The notes below the pieces were generated by a model. That model was not told where the DNA came from and made no database searches. It saw only the letters and a list, made by a program, of their open reading frames with translations. From Polyangium sp. 6x1 (GTDB taxonomy: Bacteria > Myxococcota_A > Polyangia > Polyangiales > Polyangiaceae), in the NCBI RefSeq assembly GCF_029946515.1, contig NZ_JARZHH010000009.1:124001-188000 (forward strand): a stretch of DNA of 64,000 nt, given 5' to 3'. The position numbers and the translations under genes were made by a program. The stretch's first letter is position 1. Every line of letters begins with the position of its first letter. Positions 32,673-42,712 of this stretch are shown in pieces.

Positions 32673-35348
32673 ATGAAGCCGCGCGTCAGGCGAGCGCTTT
32701 TGCTTTCCGGGGCCCTGCTCGGCGTGGCCGGGGTCCTCGGCGCGCTCGCCTCGCCCTCGATGCGCGCCTCGCTCTCCGCAGGCTACCGCGCCTTCCGGGA
32801 TCCCACGCTCCTCGACAAACCCGTGACCGAGGACCCGGTCGCTCCGGCCCTCCGACGCATGCCCGGCGAGGAGGAGAGCCGGCTGCTCGACGCGGCCATC
32901 GCCAAGGACTTCGAGAAGGCGCAGGACAGCGACCTCGACGATCCCGAAGGCGCGGCGCTCGCCACGCTGGCGATGCCGGATCTGAAGATCCCCGTCACGC
33001 GCCGCACCATGCGCTTCGTGCGCTTCTTCGCGAAGACCGACGGCGGCCGCGCGATCTTCGGGGATCGTTACCAGCGGAGCGGCCGCTACCGCCCGATGAT
33101 CGAGCACTCCCTGCGCGAGTCGGGTTTGCCCGAGGATCTCGTGTGGCTCGCGGCGGTCGAGAGTGGCTTCGATCCGCGCGCCGTCTCGCCCGCGGGCGCG
33201 GCCGGGCTCTTTCAGTTCATGCCCGAGACGGGCGCGCTCTACGGCCTCGATCAATCGCAGTGGGTCGACGAGCGCCGCAGCCTCCGGCGCTCCACGGTCG
33301 CCGCCGTCGCGCACCTGCGGGACCTCTACGAGCGCTTCGGCCGCTGGGATCTCGCGCTCGCGGCCTACAACGCAGGGATCGAGACCGTCCTCCGCGGCAT
33401 GGCGCGCGTCGCGGAGACGCGCCCGCCCGGCGCCCCGCAGACGCCCGTCGGCTTCGCCGAGCTCGCGCAGCAGAAGCTCTTGCCCGAGGAGACCGCGAAT
33501 TACGTGCCGCAGATCGTGGCCTTCGCGATCGTCGCGAACAACCGCGCGCGCTTCGGGCTCGACGGCTTCCACGCCGATCCGTCGCTGGAGATGGGCGAGA
33601 TCGCCGTGCCCGAAGGCACGCGCCTGCGCACGATCGCGCGCTCCGCCGGCATCCCCACGCGCCTGCTCCGCGAGTACAACCCCGAGCTCCTGCGCGATCG
33701 GACCCCGCCGTTCGGCGGCGATTACATCATCCACCTGCCCGCCGAGCGCGTGCAGCAAACGCTCGCGGCGTTCCCGGCCTACCTGGAGCACGAGCGCGTC
33801 GACGATCCGAGCGCCGATCCCGTCGCGGAGCACGCGAGCGCGATGCGCGCGCCCACGATCCCCGGCGTGGACGAGGGCGACGACGACGACGGTCCGCTGC
33901 CGCCGCGCCCGTCGCCGATCGGGAAAAACCGCCTGCCCGAGTTCGGCCTCCCGGGGCAGGGCCCGCCCGCGCTGAGCATGGCGAGCCTCGGCCCGATGGG
34001 CGCGAAACTGCCGTTCGTCTCGATCGGCGGCGGCGTCGGATGGCAGCCGAACCGACCCGACGATCCGCTCGCGGTCTTCGCCGCCGAGGAGCGGCGCGCG
34101 CCCTCGGCCTCCGCGAAGGGCCTCGGCGGCGCAGCCCTCGAAAAACAGCTCGGCTTCATCCCGGCCGCGCGGCTCGAGCCGCCGCCGGATCCCTTCCAGC
34201 GGTTCGTCCTGCCGAACGGCGTGGCCGTGCGCGTGCGCGAAGACGCCTCGGCGCCGCGCGTGGCGATCACGATCCGCATCGCGCCGGACGAAGGCAAGAT
34301 CGCGGGCACGAGCGAACCCGCAGGCGAGGCAGGAGCAGGCGAGACGCGGCACACGATCACGGTGGGCAAGCGGGATCTCGACCTCGGCCTCGAGCTCACG
34401 GCAGGGCGCCTCCGGCTGCTTCTCGGCGAGACGTCAGGCGCGCAGCTCGCGAGCCTGCGTCGGTTCTCGGCGCTGCCGCGGCGGCGCGCGCTCGAATCGC
34501 AGGCGTACGGCCCTGCATGGCTCGCGCTCGGCGACGCGCTCTTCCCGACCGGCCACGCGCTCGAAGGCTACGTGCTCGGCGCCCGCGAAGACGCAGCGGT
34601 GGCGCGGGATCTCCTGCTCGCAGAGTCGATGGCCGCCGAGCGCAACCCGACACGCGCGTCGGTCACGGTGATCGGCGACGTGACCCGCGCAAGGATCGAG
34701 GACCTCGCAAAGCGCGTGTTCGCCACGCTGCCCACGGCGGCCCCCGACGCACTGCCCATCGGCCCGCACCCGCGCGAAGAGCGGCTCACCGTGGAGCAAA
34801 ACGTCCCCGCGACGCGGGCACTCTACGGCTGGATCGCGCCTGGCGAGCAAGACGTGAAGGAGCACGCCGCGATGCGCGTGGCGATGTGGATCCTTTCGAG
34901 CTCCAAAGGAGGCCGGCTCGATCGCGCGCTCGTCGAAAAAGGTTACGCCTCCGAGGTGCGCGCGATGCTCGACGCAGGAAGCCGCGCAAGCGTGGCCGTG
35001 GTGGAGGTCGTGCCCGCCGTGCCGCACGATCTCACGGCCGTGGAGCCGCGGCTCGACGCGGAGATCGACGCCTTCGTCCAGGCAGGTCCGACCAGCGTGG
35101 AGATCGCCTACGCCGTCGCGCACCTGAAGGCCGGGCTCAAGAAGGAGATCGCGAGCCAGCGCGGGCCCGTCGTGGAAAACGCGCCCAAGTTCGCGAACAG
35201 CGCGCGCATCCGCGAGGCCCTCGCGCCCGGCGCCGCAGAGGCGCTGATCGAGGAGCTCGACAAGATGAGCGTGCAGACGATGCGAACGACGCTGCGCAAG
35301 ACGCTCGCGCGTGGGCACCGCGTCGTGGTGACGACAGCGCCGAAGTGA
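32664..35348 (+). CDS. Lytic transglycosylase (MltD-like) fused to M16-like domain
   Basis: An 894-residue exported protein. An N-terminal hydrophobic segment (RRALLLSGALLGVAGVLGAL) is followed by an SLT domain: catalytic Glu in WLAAVESGFDPRAVS, then GAAGLFQFMPETGALYGL and LALAAYNAGIETV, all intact. A LysM-like module (VPEGTRLRTIARSAGIPTRL, LREYNPELLRDRTPP) follows, as in MltD, then a linker. The last 400 residues resemble an M16 (insulinase) peptidase half (RFVLPNGVAVRVREDASAPR ... SVTVIGDVTRARIEDLAKRVF), but the zinc motif HxxEH is absent, so this half is probably structural. Peptidoglycan cleavage is the likely activity. The stop is 4 bases from the convergent gene. Confidence 0.85.
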   Translation: MSAMKPRVRRALLLSGALLGVAGVLGALASPSMRASLSAGYRAFRDPTLLDKPVTEDPVAPALRRMPGEEESRLLDAAIAKDFEKAQDSDLDDPEGAALATLAMPDLKIPVTRRTMRFVRFFAKTDGGRAIFGDRYQRSGRYRPMIEHSLRESGLPEDLVWLAAVESGFDPRAVSPAGAAGLFQFMPETGALYGLDQSQWVDERRSLRRSTVAAVAHLRDLYERFGRWDLALAAYNAGIETVLRGMARVAETRPPGAPQTPVGFAELAQQKLLPEETANYVPQIVAFAIVANNRARFGLDGFHADPSLEMGEIAVPEGTRLRTIARSAGIPTRLLREYNPELLRDRTPPFGGDYIIHLPAERVQQTLAAFPAYLEHERVDDPSADPVAEHASAMRAPTIPGVDEGDDDDGPLPPRPSPIGKNRLPEFGLPGQGPPALSMASLGPMGAKLPFVSIGGGVGWQPNRPDDPLAVFAAEERRAPSASAKGLGGAALEKQLGFIPAARLEPPPDPFQRFVLPNGVAVRVREDASAPRVAITIRIAPDEGKIAGTSEPAGEAGAGETRHTITVGKRDLDLGLELTAGRLRLLLGETSGAQLASLRRFSALPRRRALESQAYGPAWLALGDALFPTGHALEGYVLGAREDAAVARDLLLAESMAAERNPTRASVTVIGDVTRARIEDLAKRVFATLPTAAPDALPIGPHPREERLTVEQNVPATRALYGWIAPGEQDVKEHAAMRVAMWILSSSKGGRLDRALVEKGYASEVRAMLDAGSRASVAVVEVVPAVPHDLTAVEPRLDAEIDAFVQAGPTSVEIAYAVAHLKAGLKKEIASQRGPVVENAPKFANSARIREALAPGAAEALIEELDKMSVQTMRTTLRKTLARGHRVVVTTAPK

Positions 35349-35352
35349 GAGG

Positions 35353-36897
35353 TCAGCGCGTTTCGACCATGCCTTCGCGCGGCAGCTCGAACGACTCGAT
35401 CAACCGGACGAGATCCGGCGCGGCGCTCGGGAAGCGCTCGCTCGTCGCGGAGGCGATCACCGTGAACCCGCGTCCCGCTTGTGTGAAGAGCCCGTAGTAA
35501 GACTCGATCTCGTGCTCTCCCTGCTCCTCCCTGCTCACGCGGAGGACGCGCCCGTTCTCCGGGTGCGTGAGGACGGGCATGCGTGATTTGACCGTGCCTT
35601 TGAGCTCCTTCTCGATGAGCTCAACGGCCGCGTCGGTGTAGGCATCGACATCCACGTCCTTGCCCTGCAGGTCCTCGATGATGACGAGCACGTGCGCGTC
35701 CTTGTCCGGACGCACGAGCCAGCGATCGGCCAGCGAGCTGTCCTTCTTCACGGCCTCGTCCTTGCGGAGGAACCAGCGCGCGCCCGGCGCCTTCAGCCTG
35801 TACTTCGCCGCCACGCCTTCGACCACGTCGACGGGCTGCGGCTCCACCTCGGGCGGCAGGCCGTGTTTCTCGTCGGTCGGCAGCTCGAACGACTCCAGGA
35901 TGCCCTCCAGCTCGGCCTCGATCTCGGGGAAGATCCGGCTCGGCGCGGTCGCGATGAGCTTGAAGGACCACTCGTAGGTCGCCACCACGGCGATCAGCCT
36001 GGCGGTCTCGACCCCCGCCTTCGTCTTGCGGACCCAGAGAAGCACGCCCTCCTCCGGATGGGCCCGCATGGCCTTGGAACGCACGAGCTCGCTCGCCGCA
36101 TCACGCCTCTCCATCTGCCCGACTTCCTGCACGAGCCCGTTCGGCGCGAGGAGCGTGCCGGGGACCTTCTCGACGAGGACGAGCAGATGCGCGTCGACGT
36201 CGGGTCGCGAGAGGAAGCGGTCGGCTCGGGGCCCCTCCTGCTGCGTCGACGCGCGCGTGTGGAGGAACCAATCCCCGGACGGCAGGCGCAGCCGGTAATG
36301 CGACTGCTCGCCCGTCACGACCGTCACCGGCTCGGGCTCGATCTCCCCCGCGCGGATCTGCACGAACGCGGCGATCGGGTTTCTCCCGGTCACGGCCGCG
36401 CGAAGCCCGATGACGTCGAGGAGCATGCAGAGCGCCCAAAACACGCTGCCCACCACCATCCGTGGTTTGCCCGCGTCGCGCACGAGCAGCAGCAGGTAGG
36501 CGATCCCGAGCACGATCCCGGGGACCGCCGTCATGCGATCCCGCACGACGAGCACGAACGTCCACGAGGCGAGCACGAGCACGACACGCGCGCCGGCGAG
36601 CCACGCCACCCGGCGAAGTCCGAGGACCAACGCGCCGCCGAGGCTGACGTCCAGGAGGACCGGAAACGCGCGCATCAGGGGCGTCGTGAACGGGCCCGCG
36701 AAGAGCCCACGCCCCCCGAGGAGCGATTCGAGGAGCCAGAGGGCAGCGCTGACGATGAGGCACGCCCCCGCGAGCCGCTGCCCCAGCGTCGCCCGCGCGG
36801 CGCTCCGACCCGCGGCCGGCTGCGCCGCGGGCGCGACCGGCGGGGCGTACACATTTTCGTCGTCGGGCGAGGGCGCATCCGGAGCAGGCTTGGTCAT
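35353..36897 (-). CDS. Membrane protein with duplicated C-terminal domain, paralog 2
   Basis: A 514-residue protein with a Pro/Ala-rich N-terminus (KPAPDAPSPDDENVYAPPV) and four to five hydrophobic segments between about residues 38 and 170 (LAGACLIVSAALWLLESLLG, VVLVLASWTFVLVV and others). Two copies of a soluble domain of about 150 residues follow, each with YRL-x-P-x3-WFL near its start, a D/R-DAHVLV(I)-type strand and a final LIESFELP. No known family was recognised. The adjacent gene encodes a full paralog. A sensor or envelope role is possible but unproven. Confidence 0.75.
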   Translation of the reverse strand: MTKPAPDAPSPDDENVYAPPVAPAAQPAAGRSAARATLGQRLAGACLIVSAALWLLESLLGGRGLFAGPFTTPLMRAFPVLLDVSLGGALVLGLRRVAWLAGARVVLVLASWTFVLVVRDRMTAVPGIVLGIAYLLLLVRDAGKPRMVVGSVFWALCMLLDVIGLRAAVTGRNPIAAFVQIRAGEIEPEPVTVVTGEQSHYRLRLPSGDWFLHTRASTQQEGPRADRFLSRPDVDAHLLVLVEKVPGTLLAPNGLVQEVGQMERRDAASELVRSKAMRAHPEEGVLLWVRKTKAGVETARLIAVVATYEWSFKLIATAPSRIFPEIEAELEGILESFELPTDEKHGLPPEVEPQPVDVVEGVAAKYRLKAPGARWFLRKDEAVKKDSSLADRWLVRPDKDAHVLVIIEDLQGKDVDVDAYTDAAVELIEKELKGTVKSRMPVLTHPENGRVLRVSREEQGEHEIESYYGLFTQAGRGFTVIASATSERFPSAAPDLVRLIESFELPREGMVETR

Positions 36898-36915
36898 CGC
36901 GCCCGCGATGCTACC

Positions 36916-38463
36916 TCAGCGCTTGGTGCTCGCGGCCGTGTTCTCGGGCGGCATCTCGAACGCCTCGATCGCCTTCAGGAGCTCGTCTTTCACGCTTGGG
37001 AAGACCTCGGCGCGGGCGAATGCGATCACCTGGAATGCTCGATCGCCTCGGGCGAAGAGGCCGTAGTAGTACTCGAGCTTCATTTCTTCCGTGTCGGCGC
37101 GGACGTGGAGCAGGCGTGCGTTCTTCGGGTCCGTGCGCAAGGGCTCGCGTGCGTCGATTGTCCCGTGCATGCGGTCGAGGACCGAGCTTGCCACGGCGTC
37201 CACGTACTTCTCCAGGTCGACCACGGCGCCGGGGGCGTGCTCGGCTACCACGAAGATGTGCGCGTCCTTGTCCGGACGAACCAGCCAGCGATCCGCGAGC
37301 GGGTTGTCCTTCTTCGCGGCCTCGGGCTTGCGTAGGGCCCAGACCTCGCTTGGCGGCGTCAGCGTGTAGTCTGCGGCCACGCCCTTGAGCTTGCCGGGGG
37401 GGAGTGCTTCGGCGTCGGCGGGAAGGCCCGGCTTCTCGTCCGTCGGCAGCTCGAAGGACTCCACGAATGCGCGGAGATCGGGCTCGGCCTCGGCGAATGC
37501 CTTCTTCGGCGCGAATGCGAGGATCTGGTAGCCGTGCTCGTACGTCGCTACCACGCCTGTGAGCGACTCGATCTCGATGCCGCTCGTCTTCGACCGCGTG
37601 TGCACCATGCGCCCGTTCTCCGGGTGCGTGCGCAGGGGCGCGCGGCCGACGAGCTCGAAGGTCGTCGCGGCGAGCTTCGCGTTCTTGATCACTGCGTCGG
37701 CGAGCGCTTCTGGCAGCACCAGCATGCCTGGCACCTTCTCGGCGATGACGATCACGTGCGCGTCGAGATCGGGCCGCGAGATCCAGCGATCGGCGAGCGG
37801 GTTGTCCTTCTTCGCTGCCTCGGGCTTGCGCAGGTGCCAGCGATCCGAGGGCGCGCGGAGGCGATAGTGCGACGCGTTGCCCGTGACCACGCCTGCGGGT
37901 GCTGTCTCGATGTCGCCGCGCGCGGTCCAGATGAGCCCGGCGATCGGGTTCGTGCCGGTGAGCGTTGCCGACAGGCCGAGCACGCTGATGAGCGCGTACA
38001 GGCCGAAGAGCGCGCCACCTACGGCCATGCGGGGTTTGCCCGCGTCCCCGATGAGCAGGAGCAGGAAGGAGCCGCTCACCACGACCTGCATCACTGCGAG
38101 GAACGGATCCTTGAACGCGAGCAGGGCCGTCAGCACGACGAGCCCGAACGCGACGCGCACGATCGCCCACGGCAAGAACTTCCGATTGTTGGAGAGCAAA
38201 GAGATCCCGATCACGATGTCGATGATCGCGGGCAGGATGCTTCGGCCGGGCGAGGTGAGGGGCGTCGGGTCCGGATCGGATGGCAGGAATGCCGCTTCGA
38301 TGAGCACGAGCGCGGCGTTCACGATGAGCAGGCCGCCGGCGATTCGCTGGGCGGGCGTCACGGCGTCCGGCGCGCGCAGGACGGGCGGTTCGCCGAGCGG
38401 GGCCGTGGGGGGAGCATACGCGTTCGCCTCCGGAGGCGGCGCGTCGGGGGCCGGGTTTGTCAT
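36916..38463 (-). CDS. Membrane protein with duplicated C-terminal domain, paralog 1
   Basis: A 515-residue paralog of the next gene downstream, with the same plan: Pro/Ala-rich N-terminus (MTNPAPDAPPPEANAYAPP), hydrophobic segments (LLIVNAALVLIEAAFL, ILPAIIDIVIGISLL, VSGSFLLLLIGDAGKPRM) and two related soluble domains. The repeated segments KPEAAKKDNPLADRWISRPD and KPEAAKKDNPLADRWLVRPD show a recent internal duplication. The ATG at 38463 was chosen because it begins at the same position as the start of the paralog. An 18-base gap separates the two genes. No family known. Confidence 0.75.
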   Translation of the reverse strand: MTNPAPDAPPPEANAYAPPTAPLGEPPVLRAPDAVTPAQRIAGGLLIVNAALVLIEAAFLPSDPDPTPLTSPGRSILPAIIDIVIGISLLSNNRKFLPWAIVRVAFGLVVLTALLAFKDPFLAVMQVVVSGSFLLLLIGDAGKPRMAVGGALFGLYALISVLGLSATLTGTNPIAGLIWTARGDIETAPAGVVTGNASHYRLRAPSDRWHLRKPEAAKKDNPLADRWISRPDLDAHVIVIAEKVPGMLVLPEALADAVIKNAKLAATTFELVGRAPLRTHPENGRMVHTRSKTSGIEIESLTGVVATYEHGYQILAFAPKKAFAEAEPDLRAFVESFELPTDEKPGLPADAEALPPGKLKGVAADYTLTPPSEVWALRKPEAAKKDNPLADRWLVRPDKDAHIFVVAEHAPGAVVDLEKYVDAVASSVLDRMHGTIDAREPLRTDPKNARLLHVRADTEEMKLEYYYGLFARGDRAFQVIAFARAEVFPSVKDELLKAIEAFEMPPENTAASTKR

Positions 38464-38510
38464 GGCAGGGCGATGGTACGCCCGGTCCGGGCTCTCCGTC
38501 GATGGGCGCT

Positions 38511-40235
38511 TCAATCGCGGCAGCGCGGTTTTTCTGCCCAGCGGACGACCTGACGCTCGGCCACGGGCAGATAACGAATCTTGCGACCCCGGCCGCGGTC
38601 GGCGACGACGATCTCCACGGGCTCGTCCGTGTCGTCGTCGCGCCCGGCCGGCACCTTCGACGAGAGCACGAGCGCGCCTTCTTCGAGACCCGCGCGCGCG
38701 GCGGCCGAGCCTGCGACGAGGTTGCGGATCATCGCGGGCGTGCGGCGCAGGCTCGCCTCGTCGAAGCCGAGCTCGTAGACCTTCGCTTTCGTACGGGCGC
38801 GGTGGAAACACGGACCGAAGGCGCTTTCGTCCAGGGTGATCTCGCCGTGGCCGCGGACCATGACCCAATCGAGCTCCTCGCCGCGCGCCGCGCCGAGCTC
38901 GCGCGCGACGAGCTCTCCGAGCGCCGAGACCGGTAGCTCGGACGTCTTCTCGGCGGCGGCGCGATCGAGCAAGGCGCGCACGAGATCGTCGAGGGACCGC
39001 TCCCCGCCCGACGTTTTTCGCAGCGCCGCGTCGAGGGCCGCGGCGTAGAGCGCGCCGCGCTGATAGTCCTTCCGCGAGCGCGCGTGCGCCGGCAGATCCG
39101 CCTCCGCGCTCACGAGCGTGCGCTCGAGATCCGCCGCGAAATCACGGCCGCCGATGAGCTTCTCCGCGAGCGCGATCTTCCGCGCGTAATGGACGGAAAA
39201 CCCTTCCGAGAACCAGACTTGCTCGCGGCCGTCCGCGACGAGACGCACGGCGCCGCCGATCCAGCGGTGCGAGAGCTCGTGGGCCGCGGCGATCGTGACG
39301 ACGGCGTCGAAGGGCCGCTCTTCGCCGATCCAGAGCCCGAACGAGCGGCCGAGCAACGCGCCGTCGTGGCCCTTTCCGAGCCCGGGCTCGGCGACGAGGA
39401 GGTAGGAAAAATCGTCGCTCGCCTCGCCGCCGGATCGCGGCGCGCCGCCGAAGAGGCGCGCGAGCGCGGCGTGGGCGCGGGAGATCGTCGCGAGCGTCGC
39501 CTCGGGTTCGAAGGCCGGTCGTCCGAGCAGGACGAGGCGCTCTTTCTCGGACGCGTCGAGCGTGCGGAGCCGGCCCGCGAGGAACACCGCATTCGCGAGA
39601 TCGGCGGGCGCGCGGTGATCCTCGACGTCGTCGCCGACGCCGAACGAGCTCGCGCCCGAAGCGCCGGGGGCGAGGGCGCCGGGCCGGATCTGCACGTGCA
39701 CGTCGAGCGGATCGCTCGTGCGGGGCAGGAGCAGGAACGTGTGGCCGACGCCGGAGAGGCGCTCGCGATCGAGGTGCAAGGCGAAGCGCGCGGCGTCTTT
39801 CGGCGCGGAGGCGACGCCGTAGGTAATCGCGAGGTGCGAGGTCGGGGCGCGGCCGAGCACGAGCGTGCGATCGGGGCCTTCGTCCGGGCCGGGCTGCGTC
39901 GGGATGAGGCCCTCGCCGTCGCGGACGCGGATCCCTCGCAGCGCGGCCATGCCGTCGATGCCGGCCCACGAGCGGGCGATGGCGAGCTCCTTCGCGCGCG
40001 CGGCCTCGGGGCCGACGAGGTGGACCTCGACGTCGAGCGCGCCACGATCGGGCCGCGGCGTCAGCCGCACGGTGAGGCCGTCGGGCAGCGAGGGCAGGGG
40101 AGGGAGCGGCTCGGCGGGACGCGCGGCGGCCGCGAGATCCGCGGGGGCCGAGGCGGAATCGCCGCAAGCGGGGAGCCCCGCGCCGCCGAGGAGGGCGAGC
40201 GCCAGGGAAAAAAGGTTTTTCAAGGTGAAACGCAC
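38511..40235 (-). CDS. M61-like metallopeptidase lipoprotein with PDZ-like C-terminus
   Basis: A 574-residue exported protein. The signal peptide NLFSLALALLGGAGLPAC suggests a lipoprotein. A strand-rich N-terminal domain precedes a gluzincin core: zinc motif AAAHELSHRWIGG (HExxH) and third ligand Glu in VWFSEGFSVHYARKIA. The final 90 residues (RNLVAGSAAARAGLEEGALV) look like a PDZ domain. This order is typical of the M61 glycyl-aminopeptidase family. The start is a GTG at 40235, where the signal peptide begins; no in-frame ATG fits better. It is divergent from the DUF4091 gene with 138 bases between them. Confidence 0.85.
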   Translation of the reverse strand: MRFTLKNLFSLALALLGGAGLPACGDSASAPADLAAAARPAEPLPPLPSLPDGLTVRLTPRPDRGALDVEVHLVGPEAARAKELAIARSWAGIDGMAALRGIRVRDGEGLIPTQPGPDEGPDRTLVLGRAPTSHLAITYGVASAPKDAARFALHLDRERLSGVGHTFLLLPRTSDPLDVHVQIRPGALAPGASGASSFGVGDDVEDHRAPADLANAVFLAGRLRTLDASEKERLVLLGRPAFEPEATLATISRAHAALARLFGGAPRSGGEASDDFSYLLVAEPGLGKGHDGALLGRSFGLWIGEERPFDAVVTIAAAHELSHRWIGGAVRLVADGREQVWFSEGFSVHYARKIALAEKLIGGRDFAADLERTLVSAEADLPAHARSRKDYQRGALYAAALDAALRKTSGGERSLDDLVRALLDRAAAEKTSELPVSALGELVARELGAARGEELDWVMVRGHGEITLDESAFGPCFHRARTKAKVYELGFDEASLRRTPAMIRNLVAGSAAARAGLEEGALVLSSKVPAGRDDDTDEPVEIVVADRGRGRKIRYLPVAERQVVRWAEKPRCRD

Positions 40236-40373
40236 GGCGCTCTGAGGGGGCGGGCAGGGCGAGCGGGCCGAGTGATAGCAGAGACGCGCAGAGGGCGGAA
40301 CGTGATCGGGCGGGGGAGCGCGATCCCTCGCGTTTTCCCGCGAGTCCGCCGTACCATCGGGGCGGAGGTCCCG

Positions 40374-42671
40374 ATGCCCCGTCTTCGCTTCGCCTGGCTC
40401 GCGCTCCCGCTCCTCGCTTGTGGCTCGCCCGATGGCCCGCCCGGCGGCAATGAAAAGCCGCCCCCGCTCCCGCCTTGCAGCGATTGTACGCCGTCCGGCG
40501 ATCGCGCCTTCGTCCTGCCCTCGCCCGCGGGCGCGACGCTCTGGACCGCGACGCCCATGGACAAGATCCTCCGCGAGGCCACGCCGCCCTCCAGCACGGG
40601 GGACGGCATCCGCATCTCCGCGGCCAAGAACGAGCTCGAACCTTTTCAGATCATCGTCCGCCCGGACGCCGCCGGCCCCGCGTCGCTGAAGCTCACATCC
40701 TTCACGGGCCCCGGCACCCTCGACGACGTCCGCATTCACCGCGTCGGCTACGTCCGCATCACCGAACCCTCGGATCCCTCGTCGATCGTGAGCCCCTACG
40801 TCCCGGATCCGCTCCACCCGACGACGTTCGGCGCCTCGCACGAGCTCTCCGCGGGCGAAAACCAGCCGTTCTGGATCACCGTCCGCGTCCCGCCCGGGGC
40901 CGCGGCGGGCGATTACACCGCGACCCTCACCGTCACGACCGCCGGCGGCGCCGAGGACATCCCCGTCACGCTCCACGTCTACGATTTCGAGCTGCCGAAG
41001 GAGATCGGCTTCGACGGCAACTGGAACGCGAGCTTCGAGTCGCTCGGCGGCAGCGAGAGCCTGGAGAAGGTCCGCGCGCTGAAGGACTTCTTCTACGAGC
41101 ACCGCCTCGTCCCGAGCAGCGTCGCCTGGCCGGCCGGGCTCAATTACAACGGCGGCATCAATTACGACTGCGCGACCGGATCTTTCGTGGAGGAGAACAA
41201 TGCGTACGACTTCTCCCAGCTCGGCCCGGCGTACATCGACGGCACGGGGTGGAACGGGGTCGGGTTCCCCTCGTTCGAGATCATGCAGTTCGTGAACAAC
41301 TCCACGCCGCGGCCGCAGACGTTCTGCGGCAAGGACCGCGGGAGCGACCCTTTCGGCACGCCCGAGTACAACGCCGAGTGGCAGAAGCTGCTCGCCGCGA
41401 TCGACGCCTACCTCGTGGCGAAGGGCTGGCAGGACAAGGGGTATTATTACGTGCAGAACGAGCCCCAGGGCCCGGACGATTACGACATCGCCGCGTTCCT
41501 CGCGAACCTCGCCAAGGAGGCCGCGCCGAACCTGCGAATCGCGGTCAGCGAGGAGCCGAAGCCCGAGATCGCCGAGCACGCCTCGATCGGGAATGGTCAT
41601 TACGACCTCTGGTGGGCCAACCTCTCGGAGTTCGATCCCGACTACGCCAAGACACGTCAGGCGCTCGGCGAGACCGTGTGGTGGTATTTCCTCTACGGCG
41701 ACCTCCCGCCGCATTTCAACCCCATCACGATCGACCATCCCGGCATCGAGACGCGCATCGCCCACTGGGCCGCCTGGAAGTACCGGATCCGCGGGTTCGC
41801 TTATTACTCGGTCACGGGCTGGGGGAGCGATCCCTACGAGAATCCGCGGCCGGAAGGCACGAACCAGAACGGCGACGGGTTTCTCCTCTATCCGCCCGAG
41901 GACGGCGCGCTCGTGAGCAGCATTCGGTGGGAGCTCCTGCGGGAGGGCGCCGAGGACTTCGAATACCTGCTCCTCGCGGCCGGCGGCGCGATGCCAAAGA
42001 CGCCGGATGAAGCCGCGGGCTGCGACCTCTCGGCCGCGAGCGTGGTGTCGTCGCCGACCTCGTTCACGCGCGATGCGTCCGCACTCGCGCACCTGCGCGA
42101 CGAGCTCGGCCTTTACCTCGAAGGCAAGGTCAACGGCTGCCCGACGCTCGACTCCACGCCCGAAGGCGCCCACCCGCGCGCCGCCTATTACATCAACTTC
42201 CAGGACCCGAACGGCGAGCCCACCGCAAATCCGCTCGTGGTGGACGGCCACGAATGGCTCAAGATCGGCTGGGAGGGCTACGACGCGAAAAAAGGCTACG
42301 GCTGGTCCGGCCCGTACATCGGCGATCCCGGGATCATGCTTTACAAATACCTCGCGGACGCCCCCGTCTCCGAGCTCCAGAAAAGCGTGATCTACAACGA
42401 TTACGGCCGCACCGACACGTTCAACTGGGACATCGCGAAGGGCAAATACGAGGTCACGGTCTCCATCGGCTGGCAGGATGGCACGTACGAGAAAAATCGT
42501 GTCATCGTGGAGGGGCAGCCGCTCTTCGACTCCGTGGCCACGACGCCGGCCGAGCCCTACCGGGTCGCGTCGATCGTCGTCGAGGTGAACGACGGCAACG
42601 TCACGATGGAGGCCGGGCAACAGGACGAATACACCATGCTGAACTGGATGAGCATCGTGCCCGTACCTTGA
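40374..42671 (+). CDS. DUF4091-type (GH123-like) lipoprotein with C-terminal carbohydrate-binding-like domain
   Basis: A 765-residue exported protein with lipobox LPLLACGSP. An N-terminal beta domain (ISAAKNELEPFQIIVRPDAA; FWITVRVPPGAAAGDYTATL) leads into a TIM-barrel region with FDGNWNASFE, KGYYYVQNEPQGPDDYD and YYSVTGWGSDPYENP, the pattern of DUF4091/GH123-like glycoside hydrolases. The C-terminal 160 residues (INFQDPNGEP, YGWSGPYIGDPG, IVEGQPLFDSVA) resemble malectin-like carbohydrate-binding domains. Polysaccharide degradation at the cell surface is the likely role. A GGAGG at 40364-40368 lies 5 bases before the ATG. The substrate is unknown. Confidence 0.83.
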   Translation: MPRLRFAWLALPLLACGSPDGPPGGNEKPPPLPPCSDCTPSGDRAFVLPSPAGATLWTATPMDKILREATPPSSTGDGIRISAAKNELEPFQIIVRPDAAGPASLKLTSFTGPGTLDDVRIHRVGYVRITEPSDPSSIVSPYVPDPLHPTTFGASHELSAGENQPFWITVRVPPGAAAGDYTATLTVTTAGGAEDIPVTLHVYDFELPKEIGFDGNWNASFESLGGSESLEKVRALKDFFYEHRLVPSSVAWPAGLNYNGGINYDCATGSFVEENNAYDFSQLGPAYIDGTGWNGVGFPSFEIMQFVNNSTPRPQTFCGKDRGSDPFGTPEYNAEWQKLLAAIDAYLVAKGWQDKGYYYVQNEPQGPDDYDIAAFLANLAKEAAPNLRIAVSEEPKPEIAEHASIGNGHYDLWWANLSEFDPDYAKTRQALGETVWWYFLYGDLPPHFNPITIDHPGIETRIAHWAAWKYRIRGFAYYSVTGWGSDPYENPRPEGTNQNGDGFLLYPPEDGALVSSIRWELLREGAEDFEYLLLAAGGAMPKTPDEAAGCDLSAASVVSSPTSFTRDASALAHLRDELGLYLEGKVNGCPTLDSTPEGAHPRAAYYINFQDPNGEPTANPLVVDGHEWLKIGWEGYDAKKGYGWSGPYIGDPGIMLYKYLADAPVSELQKSVIYNDYGRTDTFNWDIAKGKYEVTVSIGWQDGTYEKNRVIVEGQPLFDSVATTPAEPYRVASIVVEVNDGNVTMEAGQQDEYTMLNWMSIVPVP

Positions 42672-42712
42672 GCCACGGGCGCCGCGTCACGCTGTACGCG
42701 GCCTCTTCTCGA

